A DNA stretch of 12,359 bases. Origin: Hydrogenimonas sp. (GTDB taxonomy: Bacteria; Campylobacterota; Campylobacteria; Campylobacterales; Hydrogenimonadaceae). The translations under genes were made by a program, and so were the position numbers. Shown here piece after piece: positions 1-5,347 of the stretch. The notes below the pieces were generated by a model, which did not search any database, had not been told where the DNA came from, and worked only from the letters and a program-made list of their open reading frames with translations. Positions within the stretch are counted from its first letter, which is position 1. Each line of letters starts with the position of its first letter. The stretch spans positions 1-12,359 of the forward strand of contig NZ_JAOZOZ010000046.1 in the NCBI RefSeq assembly GCF_029933015.1, in the 5' to 3' direction.

Positions 1-186
1 ATCTTCGAACAGTCGCAGAAGCGGGTTGGAGACAGGATCGATCGAAAGAAGGTACAGAAAAGAGGCGAAAGTCGCAAAAAAGATGCGCCAGGTGCGTACC
101 TTCCATGCCGCCACCGCCAGCAGAAGAACGAGAAGACCCGGCGGAAGCAGCAGGGAGGTCAGGATTTTGGATACGACATAGATCAA
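1..186 (-). CDS. YdcF/ElyC-like (DUF218) membrane protein, N-terminal part only
   Basis: The minus strand is open for 62 codons from a TTG at 186-184 to the left edge, so the C-terminal part is missing. The protein starts LIYVVSKILTSLLLPPGLLV (Met at the TTG start) and continues with a second hydrophobic stretch, giving two membrane segments at about residues 3-26 and 34-48, then SIDPVSNPLLRLFED. Two N-terminal helices with a 'LLLPPGLL' stretch and a following 'S..PVSN.LLR.LE' segment are typical of DUF218/YdcF-family proteins such as ElyC, which acts in envelope (peptidoglycan/undecaprenyl) homeostasis. The TTG overlaps the purM stop as TTGA, so the gene is probably translationally coupled to purM; a weak AAAAGG lies about 12 bases upstream. 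The catalytic DUF218 domain itself is outside the window, so the family call rests on the N-terminus alone. Confidence 0.6.
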   Translation of the reverse strand, partial: MIYVVSKILTSLLLPPGLLVLLLAVAAWKVRTWRIFFATFASFLYLLSIDPVSNPLLRLFED

Positions 187-1181
187 TAGAGCGTGACACC
201 CTTTTCGCCGAGTTTCAGCTCACCGATGAGGTAGCCGTCGCTTTTCGCGAGCACGTCGTCGACATTTTCGGGACTGACGACGAGCACCATGCCGACCCCC
301 ATGTTGAAGGTGCGGAACATCTCCTCCTTGGCCACGTGGCGGCCGATGAGGTCGAAAATGGGAAGGGTTCTGATCTTTTTGGCCTCGATGACGGCGTGCA
401 TGTTGTCCGGGAGCACGCGGGGGAGGTTCTCCACCAGTCCGCCGCCGGTGATGTGGGCCAGGGCGTTGATCTTATCTTTGAGAGCTTTGAATGTCTTCAC
501 GTAGATGCGTGTCGGCGTCAGAAGCGTCTCGATGAGCGGCTTGCCCTCGAACTCGTCGTCGAACTTCATTCCCAGCTTTTCGAAGAGCAGTTTGCGCACC
601 AGCGAGAAGCCGTTGGAGTGGATGCCGCTGCTGGGGAGCGCCACGAGCAGGTCGCCCTCCTTGACGTGTTCGAGACGGTTCATTTCGCTCTTTTCGGCGA
701 TTCCGACCGCGAAACCTGCCAGGTCGAAGTCCTTTTCGCTGTACATCCCGGGCATCTCCGCCGTTTCGCCGCCGATCAGGGCGCATTCGCTCTGGCGGCA
801 CCCTTCGGCGATTCCCTCGACGACCGCTTTGGCGTCCTCGACGTCGAGCCTGCCGGTGGCGTAGTAGTCGAGGAAGAAGAGGGGGGTGCCGAAGTTGCAG
901 ATGAGGTCGTTGACGCACATCGCGACCAGGTCGATGCCGACCGTATCGAGTTTCCCGCTCTCGATCGCCAGCTTCAGTTTGGTGCCGACACCGTCGGTGG
1001 CCGCGAGCATGACGGGCTCTTCGTAGCCGCCGGGCAGGGCGTAGGCGCCGGCGAAGGAGCCGATCCCGCCGATGACGTTCTTGTCGAACGTCGATTTGAC
1101 CGCCGGTTTGATCGCTTCGACGAAAGCGTTGCCGGCATCGATGTCGACACCGGCGTCTTTATAGCTGACCCGATCACTCAT
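183..1181 (-). CDS. purM: Phosphoribosylformylglycinamidine cyclo-ligase (AIR synthetase)
   Basis: PurM closes the imidazole ring of aminoimidazole ribotide from FGAM using ATP, step five of cytoplasmic purine synthesis. The 332 residues (E. coli has about 345) carry the family signatures: ATDGVGTKLK at 61-70, MCVNDLI at 88-94, GGETAEMPG at 137-145 and SSGIHSNGFSLVRK at 184-197, plus the HITGGG segment later on. The ATG at 1181 lies inside the end of the upstream DUF2892 gene (8-base overlap). No clear Shine-Dalgarno is seen. Instead a 6-bp inverted repeat abuts the start codon, which suggests translation coupled to the upstream gene. The stop overlaps the start of the YdcF-like gene. This is a confident call. 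Confidence 0.97.
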   Translation of the reverse strand: MSDRVSYKDAGVDIDAGNAFVEAIKPAVKSTFDKNVIGGIGSFAGAYALPGGYEEPVMLAATDGVGTKLKLAIESGKLDTVGIDLVAMCVNDLICNFGTPLFFLDYYATGRLDVEDAKAVVEGIAEGCRQSECALIGGETAEMPGMYSEKDFDLAGFAVGIAEKSEMNRLEHVKEGDLLVALPSSGIHSNGFSLVRKLLFEKLGMKFDDEFEGKPLIETLLTPTRIYVKTFKALKDKINALAHITGGGLVENLPRVLPDNMHAVIEAKKIRTLPIFDLIGRHVAKEEMFRTFNMGVGMVLVVSPENVDDVLAKSDGYLIGELKLGEKGVTLY

Positions 1182-1410
1182 TGGAACTGTCTTTGTTCCA
1201 GTCGCAGGGGCCGAAAACCTTGGTGAAGAACCAGAGGGAAGGGCAGAAGTTGGTGAAAGCCCAGACCAGCATCATGAGCATGATGAAGACCTGCAGGGCC
1301 ACGCCGATTTTGAGAAAGAGAGCGTTGCCCGCCGCTCCCTGGGCCAGGAACATCAGCGCGATGCCCAGCATGATCGCCGTCAATATCCGTTGAATTCTTT
1401 CAGCACACAT
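1174..1410 (-). CDS. Small DUF2892 (YgaP-like) inner-membrane protein
   Basis: 78 residues with two hydrophobic helices (about 8-26 and 33-52), then a Cys-Pro motif (NFCPSLWFF) and a second Cys near the end (GPCDW). This layout matches DUF2892, the membrane module also found at the C-terminus of the rhodanese YgaP. Its molecular function is not established; in YgaP it anchors a sulfurtransferase, but no rhodanese domain is present here. GGAGG lies 7 bases before the ATG at 1410, and a TATAAT -10 is placed at 1443-1448, so this is the first gene of the operon with purM. The 8-base overlap with purM suggests the pair is translated together. The family call is fairly good; the role is unknown. 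Confidence 0.8.
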   Translation of the reverse strand: MCAERIQRILTAIMLGIALMFLAQGAAGNALFLKIGVALQVFIMLMMLVWAFTNFCPSLWFFTKVFGPCDWNKDSSNE

Positions 1411-1442
1411 GGTCGTCCTCCATTATTTATGAAAATTGCGAA

Positions 1443-1448
1443 ATTATA
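1443..1448 (-). promoter_or_regulatory. -10 box (TATAAT) for the DUF2892-purM operon
   Basis: On the minus strand GATATAAT lies in the 43-base gap between the thiamine-binding protein gene and the DUF2892 gene. Transcription would start near 1436, giving a leader of about 26 bases that holds the GGAGG ribosome site. No -35 is seen, as is common for sigma-70 promoters in this phylum. Confidence 0.65.
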
Positions 1449-1453
1449 TCACA

Positions 1454-1759
1454 TTAACGGGACGCGAGGTGCTTTTGGATCGAGGCGATTTTCTGTTTCA
1501 TCCGTCCCGACTTTCCCTTTCGGATGTCCATTTTGATCGTCGTGTAGACCCTGTTGCAATCGGGCTCGAGGACGGAGTAGGCCAGATCGATGACCCGGGT
1601 CGCCTCTTCGACGGTCTCGCATTCGAAGATCGTCCCCATCGGTGTCAGCTGAAAGTCGATCCCCTTCTCTTCGAACACCTTCATGATGCGGCTGACATAG
1701 GCGCTGACACTCTCTCCTTTGTCCGTCGGGAACATGGCGAATTCCACCAGTGCACTCAT
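1454..1759 (-). CDS. MTH1187-family thiamine-binding protein
   Basis: 101 residues beginning MSALVEFAMFPTDKGESVSA and including the 'YVSRIMKVFEEKG' helix, 'LTPMGTIFE' and 'VYTTIKMDIRKGKSGRM'. The order strand, S-vs-Y-V-x-R helix, 'QLTPMGT' strand and C-terminal 'R.GK' is characteristic of the MTH1187/YkoF-like (DUF77, Thiamine_BP) ferredoxin-like fold. Members bind thiamine or related molecules and are cytoplasmic; the physiological role is poorly defined. AAGGAG lies 5 bases before the ATG, a strong ribosome site. A TATAAT -10 at 1785-1790 drives it, shared in mirror image with the divergent gene at 1822. No thiamine gene or THI-box riboswitch is nearby, so context does not confirm ligand use. 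Confidence 0.85.
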   Translation of the reverse strand: MSALVEFAMFPTDKGESVSAYVSRIMKVFEEKGIDFQLTPMGTIFECETVEEATRVIDLAYSVLEPDCNRVYTTIKMDIRKGKSGRMKQKIASIQKHLASR

Positions 1760-1784
1760 ATTGGCTCCTTAGCTTTTTTGGAGT

Positions 1785-1790
1785 ATTATA
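1785..1790 (-). promoter_or_regulatory. -10 box (TATAAT) for the thiamine-binding protein gene
   Basis: Read on the minus strand, TATAAT is followed by a leader of about 20 bases with AAGGAG before the ATG at 1759. The eight bases ATTATAAT (1785-1792) also read TATAAT on the plus strand, so this box overlaps the promoter of the divergent gene. Confidence 0.65.
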
Positions 1791-1792
1791 AT
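1787..1792 (+). promoter_or_regulatory. -10 box (TATAAT) for the small membrane protein gene
   Basis: TATAAT behind a T-rich stretch (AGCTTTTTTGG, 1771-1781) gives a likely start near 1799 and a leader of about 23 bases to the ATG at 1822. It shares four bases with the opposite-strand -10. Confidence 0.6.
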
Positions 1793-1821
1793 CAATCTTT
1801 TTATTCGGGTGAGTTGAATCC

Positions 1822-2124
1822 ATGATCAAACACAGCGGCAAAGTGCAGTTTCTCTTCTGGCTCTTCTCCTTCGCCGTCATGCTCTATATCTGGATCGTCT
1901 GGACGGCCGTGCAGACCTTCGTGCTGGTCGAAGGCCCTCTGGAGGAGCTGCCCCAGGAGAAGATCGCGCTCATTTTCATTCTCTACGGCCTTCTGGCGCT
2001 CAGTACGTTGGCGGGTACCGTCATCTCCATCTTCATCGGCAACAGACGCTACACCAACCGTTTCGGGGCGATGTTTCTGATCATTTTCATAACCTTTCTC
2101 GCCGGCAAAAGCATTTTTGGTTAA
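1822..2124 (+). CDS. Unrecognised small membrane protein, three predicted helices
   Basis: 100 residues that I cannot assign to a family. Three hydrophobic segments are visible: about 9-34 (FLFWLFSFAVMLYIWIVW), 47-70 (IALIFILYGLLALSTLAG) and 80-96 (FGAMFLIIFITFLAG), with short charged loops (VEGPLEELPQEK and GNRRYTNR). Positive residues at the N-terminus (MIKHSGK) and in the second loop allow a topology guess only. It is expressed from its own -10 (TATAAT, 1787-1792), with a modest GGTGAG before the ATG, and is divergent from the thiamine-binding protein gene. Dense hydrophobic codons, a promoter and a ribosome site support a real gene. Downstream lies the speE promoter, so it seems to be monocistronic. 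Confidence 0.75.
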   Translation: MIKHSGKVQFLFWLFSFAVMLYIWIVWTAVQTFVLVEGPLEELPQEKIALIFILYGLLALSTLAGTVISIFIGNRRYTNRFGAMFLIIFITFLAGKSIFG

Positions 2125-2144
2125 AAACGCTTTAAAGCGATTTT
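2123..2144. repeat. Palindrome CGCTTTAAAGCG with A/T flanks; candidate operator or terminator
   Basis: The core at 2128-2139 is a perfect 12-bp palindrome. It is flanked by AAAA (2123-2126) and TTTT (2141-2144) that also pair, with a single A/A mismatch on each side of the core. It starts inside the stop codon of the small membrane protein gene and fills the -35/spacer region of the speE promoter. It could be a weak bidirectional terminator (short stem plus TTTT) or a binding site for a dimeric regulator. The sequence shows the symmetry only; the role is inference. Confidence 0.5.
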
Positions 2145-2146
2145 GA

Positions 2147-2152
2147 TACAAT
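2147..2152 (+). promoter_or_regulatory. -10 box (TACAAT) for speE-coaE
   Basis: TACAAT after a T-run (2141-2144) lies 28 bases before the speE ATG, so transcription would start near 2159. A 12-bp perfect palindrome sits just upstream in the -35/spacer region. Confidence 0.6.
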
Positions 2153-2180
2153 CGTCGCAATTCAATATCTGGAGCGCAAT

Positions 2181-2996
2181 ATGTGGTTGACTCAGGGAGT
2201 CGTCGATATCGTAAAGAACGAGTACAGAGTGAAAGAGAAGCTCTTCGATCAGGATGGCGTGGCGGTTTTCGATTCGGGATATTTCGGAAAGATTCTGGTG
2301 GAGGACGATCGGGCGCTCTACTGCGAGCACGACAGCGCGATGCGTCACGAGGCGATGGTTCACACGGCGATGTGTACCCACGAAGAGCCAAAAAGGGTCC
2401 TCGTCGTCGACGGCGGTGACGGCGCCGCCGCGGCGGAACTCCTGAAGCACAAGGATGTGTCGATCGACGTGATCGAGCGGGATGCCGACATCGTCGACGC
2501 GGCGAAAGCCTTCGGCCGCTACACGGAAGCGCTGGAGAGTCCGCGCGTGAACCTCGAAGTGTGCGATACGCTGGCTTTTCTGGCCGACGCGGAGGAGGGG
2601 AGTTACGACATCCTCTTTTTCAACCGTTTCGACGAGCTCTATCTCGACGACAGAGCGGTCATGGCCCATGTCGTTAGAGTACTGACGGAAAAAGGGCTCG
2701 TGGTCATGGACGCCTCCAGCCAGCTCTTCGATATGGCGGGGCACAAAGCGGTACTCGCCGCGCTCTGCGGCGAGTTCAAGATCGTCATGCCTTTCCGTTA
2801 CACCTCGATGGTGCGCACGGGCGGGGAGCAGTGGTTCGCGATGGGAAGCAGGTTTTTCCATCCTACGGCCGACATCAACCTGCAGCGGGCCGATCTGACC
2901 GACGGATACACCTGGTACAACAGCGATCTGCACATCGCCCAGTTCGCCCTGCCCACCGCCACGTTCGATCTGCTCAAAGAGTATGTAAAGCGCTGA
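2181..2996 (+). CDS. speE: SpeE-family polyamine aminopropyltransferase homologue (spermidine synthase-like), divergent active site
   Basis: 271 residues. The N-terminus MWLTQGVVDIVKNEY matches the Campylobacterota SpeE start (H. pylori MWITQ). The core is a Rossmann methyltransferase-like fold: VLVVDGGDG at 73-81 (GGDG motif), IERD at 98-101 in the position that binds the ribose of decarboxylated SAM, and HEAMVH at 56-61 matching the YHEM.VH substrate segment. Canonical SpeE has YD-x4-D-S-T-D-P; here it reads YDILFFNRFDE (142-152), so the first Asp, the catalytic base, is Asn148 while the second (Asp151) is kept. Aminopropyl transfer to putrescine is therefore likely by family but not secure. 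Many relatives make spermidine through carboxyspermidine instead. GGAG lies 6 bases before the ATG; coaE follows after one base. Confidence 0.85.
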   Translation: MWLTQGVVDIVKNEYRVKEKLFDQDGVAVFDSGYFGKILVEDDRALYCEHDSAMRHEAMVHTAMCTHEEPKRVLVVDGGDGAAAAELLKHKDVSIDVIERDADIVDAAKAFGRYTEALESPRVNLEVCDTLAFLADAEEGSYDILFFNRFDELYLDDRAVMAHVVRVLTEKGLVVMDASSQLFDMAGHKAVLAALCGEFKIVMPFRYTSMVRTGGEQWFAMGSRFFHPTADINLQRADLTDGYTWYNSDLHIAQFALPTATFDLLKEYVKR

Positions 2997-2997
2997 G

Positions 2998-3588
2998 ATG
3001 GCATTCAGATACGCCGTCGCCCTCACGGGGGGCATCGCCAGCGGAAAGTCGACCGTCTGTAATCTTCTGAAACTCTACGGACTGCGTATCATCGACGCCG
3101 ATGCGATCGCCAGGGATCTGATCGACAAAGAGGCGTCGGCCATCGCCGAAATGTTCGGCGAAAGGTATGTCAAAGAGGGAAAAGTGGACCGCAAAGCGCT
3201 GGGTCGGCTCATCTTCGGCGACGAAGGGGCCCGAAGGGAGCTCGAACGCTTTTTGCATCCGAAAATCCGGGAGGAGATCGTCCGCCAGAGCGAGGAGCAG
3301 GACCGCCTCAAAGGGCCCTACATCGTCGATATCCCTCTCTTTTTCGAAACGGAGCACTATCCCATCGAGGATGTGATCGTCGTCTACGCGCCCAGAGAGG
3401 TGCAGAAACGCCGGCTGATCGAACGGGAGGGATTGAGCGAAGAGGAGGCCGAGGCGCGTCTGAACGCCCAGCTCGACATCGAAGAGAAGCGAAGGCGGGC
3501 GACCTGGGTCATCGACAACAGCGGCAACCTTAAAGATCTGCAGCGCGAAACGGAGCGCGTCTTCAACGAAATCACCAAATCACGGTAA
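2998..3588 (+). CDS. coaE: Dephospho-CoA kinase
   Basis: CoaE phosphorylates the 3'-hydroxyl of dephospho-CoA with ATP, the last step of coenzyme A synthesis in the cytoplasm. The 196 residues show a P-loop at 11-18 (GGIASGKS), the IIDADAIARDL segment at 31-41 and the DIPLFFE substrate motif at 111-117, with a charged lid and C-terminal helices (EREGLSEEEAEARL). The length is normal for the family. The ATG comes one base after the speE stop, with no clear ribosome site, so it is very likely translated by coupling from the speE message. Pairing of speE and coaE is chromosomal context and does not imply a shared pathway. Confidence 0.96.
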   Translation: MAFRYAVALTGGIASGKSTVCNLLKLYGLRIIDADAIARDLIDKEASAIAEMFGERYVKEGKVDRKALGRLIFGDEGARRELERFLHPKIREEIVRQSEEQDRLKGPYIVDIPLFFETEHYPIEDVIVVYAPREVQKRRLIEREGLSEEEAEARLNAQLDIEEKRRRATWVIDNSGNLKDLQRETERVFNEITKSR

Positions 3589-3633
3589 TCAAACTAATAA
3601 CACCACTTAATATAAGCGGCCTTTAAGGTATGG

Positions 3634-3639
3634 TATAAT
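3634..3639 (+). promoter_or_regulatory. Extended -10 (TGGTATAAT) for dapF and the Bax-like gene
   Basis: The TG motif (TGG, 3631-3633) directly precedes TATAAT, matching an extended -10. The start would be near 3646 and the leader about 41 bases, with AGGAG at 3677-3681 before the dapF ATG. Confidence 0.7.
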
Positions 3640-3686
3640 TCCGCAGTTTTTTCGCATAGGTTAACGAAAAGTAAACAGGAGTTCCC

Positions 3687-4445
3687 ATGACGGTCGGCAA
3701 ATATTCCGCGAGCGGAAACGATTTTGTCATTTTCCATACCTTTGTCAAAGTTGACAGAAGCGCTCTTGCCGAAAAACTTTGCCATCGTCAGGAGGGTGTG
3801 GGTGCCGACGGACTCATCGTACTGCTTCCCCATACGCGCCACGATTTCGAGTGGCAGTTTTACAATGCCGACGGCAGTGAAGCCGCCATGTGCGGCAACG
3901 GAAGCAGGGCGGCGGCACTTTACGCCTTTTCCCACGGACTCGCGAAATCGACGATGAGCTTTCTGACCGGCGCGGGTGTCATCGAAGCGTCGGTCGAGGG
4001 TGACACGGTGACAAGCGAGTTGACACCTCCTGTCATTCAGCAAAAAGAGATCGAAGCGTATGGACGCCGGTGGTGGCTCATAGATACCGGCGTGCCGCAC
4101 CTGGTGGCGCTGCAGGAGAGCGTGGAAAACTTCGACCTTAAGAAGGCGAGGGCGCTGCGCGAGCGATACGACGCCAATGTCAACATCGCCGCCATCGAGG
4201 ATGGCCTGCTGCGTGTGCGCACCTACGAAAGAGGCGTCGAGGACGAAACGCTCGCCTGCGGGACCGGTATGGCCGCCTGTTTCCATAGGGCCCACCTGGA
4301 GGGAAAAGTTCCCGAAAAGATGGTCGTGGTGCCCACCGGCGGCGAAAAGCTGGAGCTGGCCGTCAAGGGGAAGACCCTGACACTCAAAGGGGCGGTCCGC
4401 CATACGTTCGACGCCCATCTGAACGACAAGATATTGGAGAAATAA
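3687..4445 (+). CDS. dapF: Diaminopimelate epimerase
   Basis: DapF converts LL- to meso-diaminopimelate, the precursor of lysine and of the peptidoglycan cross-link, in the cytoplasm without a cofactor. Both catalytic cysteines are visible in the two mirror-related domains: Cys69 in AAMCGNGSRAAA and Cys191 in TLACGTGMAAC. The N-terminus KYSASGNDFVIF and the NADGSEA segment fit the family. At 252 residues it is shorter than the E. coli protein (274), as is usual in this phylum. It has its own promoter (TATAAT 3634-3639) and an AGGAG 5 bases before the ATG. The peptidoglycan hydrolase gene follows after 3 bases, making a small wall-related operon. Confidence 0.97.
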   Translation: MTVGKYSASGNDFVIFHTFVKVDRSALAEKLCHRQEGVGADGLIVLLPHTRHDFEWQFYNADGSEAAMCGNGSRAAALYAFSHGLAKSTMSFLTGAGVIEASVEGDTVTSELTPPVIQQKEIEAYGRRWWLIDTGVPHLVALQESVENFDLKKARALRERYDANVNIAAIEDGLLRVRTYERGVEDETLACGTGMAACFHRAHLEGKVPEKMVVVPTGGEKLELAVKGKTLTLKGAVRHTFDAHLNDKILEK

Positions 4446-4448
4446 GAT

Positions 4449-5234
4449 TTGAAACGACTGTTGACCGGATTTCTGCTCGCATCGGCACTGCTCTTTGCCG
4501 ACGGGCCTAGATCCTTTCCGAAAGAGTATTACACGATCAAGAACCCGCAGAAGCAGAAGGAGGAGTTCGTCAAGATCCTCTACCCGCTGATTCTCAAAGC
4601 CGAAGAGAGGATCGAAAAAGAGCGTGGCTTCGCCCAGGCCTTTTTCGCCAAACTGGAGCGGGGAGAGATCGTGACACCGGCCGAGCAGGAGAGGCTCAAG
4701 GCCCTGGCGAAAAAGTACCGGATCAAGAAACTCTACGACAAAGAGGAGTATCTCAAGCGCATCGACACGATCCCCGTCTCTTTGGTACTGGCCCAGGCTT
4801 CGATCGAGAGCAACTGGGGCAAAAGCCGCTTCGCGAAGGAGGCCAACAACCTCTTTGGCGAATGGACGTGGGGCAAAAAGGGCATCGTCCCCAAAAACAG
4901 GGAACCGGGCAAGAGACACAAGATCCGCATCTTCGACTCTCTCGAAGCGTCGGTGGCCTCCTACATGAAAAACCTCAACCGCCACTGGGCCTACGAAGAG
5001 TTTAGAAAAGCCCGCTATCTCGCCAGAAAGAGCGGCAAACCTTTCGACGGCTTCGTCGCCGCCAATTATCTTACACGCTACTCCGAACTGCGGGAGAAGT
5101 ACAACGAAATGGTCAAGGAGAGGATCGCCAAAAACGACTTCAATCTCTACGACAACGCCGACGCCGCGCCTCTGCGAAAGGGTGGCGAAATGGCGATGCT
5201 TTCCAAACGCCTCTATCTAACGCAGCAATTTTAA
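4449..5234 (+). CDS. Bax-like secreted glucosaminidase (peptidoglycan hydrolase)
   Basis: 261 residues from a TTG start with GGAG nine bases upstream and 3 bases after the dapF stop. An N-terminal signal peptide (MKRLLTGFLLASALLFA, cleavage likely near residue 17) sends it to the periplasm. A charged helical segment follows (30-105), then a glucosaminidase/lysozyme-like domain: SLVLAQASIESNWGKSRFA at 111-129 with the putative catalytic Glu120, NNLFGEWTW, the basic stretch EPGKRHKIRIFDSLEASVASY, and a C-terminal YLTRYSELREKYNEM. This order matches the COG2992 Bax family, thought to cut glycan strands between GlcNAc and MurNAc. Coupling to dapF supports a wall role. The exact bond cleaved is inferred from the family. 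Confidence 0.88.
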   Translation: MKRLLTGFLLASALLFADGPRSFPKEYYTIKNPQKQKEEFVKILYPLILKAEERIEKERGFAQAFFAKLERGEIVTPAEQERLKALAKKYRIKKLYDKEEYLKRIDTIPVSLVLAQASIESNWGKSRFAKEANNLFGEWTWGKKGIVPKNREPGKRHKIRIFDSLEASVASYMKNLNRHWAYEEFRKARYLARKSGKPFDGFVAANYLTRYSELREKYNEMVKERIAKNDFNLYDNADAAPLRKGGEMAMLSKRLYLTQQF

Positions 5235-5254
5235 AGTCAAGTCGATGAAATATT

Positions 5255-5276
5255 TTGCGCCGGAGCCCCGGCGCAA
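5255..5276. terminator. Hairpin 1 at the Bax-like/prfA convergent junction
   Basis: TTGCGCCGG and CCGGCGCAA form a perfect 9-bp stem around the 4-base loop AGCC, 20 bases after the Bax-like gene's stop. No T-run follows on either strand, so it would be a poor intrinsic terminator by itself, but it may stop Rho or protect 3' ends. Confidence 0.5.
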
Positions 5277-5293
5277 CCCAATGACCGATGACA

Positions 5294-5308
5294 GCGTGCG
5301 AAGCACGC
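5294..5308. terminator. Hairpin 2 at the convergent junction
   Basis: GCGTGC and GCACGC pair around GAA, a tight 6-bp GC-rich stem between the two stronger hairpins. No T-run follows it on either strand. Confidence 0.35.
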
Positions 5309-5323
5309 GAAACGACCAATGCC

Positions 5324-5347
5324 GAAGCGGGCCTACAGGCCCGCTTC
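5324..5347. terminator. Hairpin 3, covering the prfA stop codon
   Basis: GAAGCGGGCC and GGCCCGCTTC form a perfect 10-bp stem around TACA. On the plus strand TTT follows, which gives a modest terminator for the Bax-like gene. On the minus strand the stem contains the last codons of prfA, and the TAG stop (5335-5333) lies at the loop and first stem base. Confidence 0.55.

Noticed and set aside
105..1226. 373-codon plus-strand frame over purM
   Set aside because: Shadow of purM; it also crosses two gene boundaries of the minus-strand operon.
2181..2996. speE as a decayed pseudogene because of the Asn148 change
   Set aside because: The frame is intact, other motifs and length are kept, and divergent SpeE proteins are the rule in this phylum.
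2121..3035. 304-codon antisense frame over speE
   Set aside because: Shadow of speE, which has a promoter, ribosome site and family motifs.
3594..4985. 463-codon antisense frame across dapF and the Bax-like gene
   Set aside because: It spans two genes with intact catalytic motifs on the plus strand. The translation is low-complexity and rich in H, D, G, V and L, as expected of a shadow frame in GC-rich DNA.
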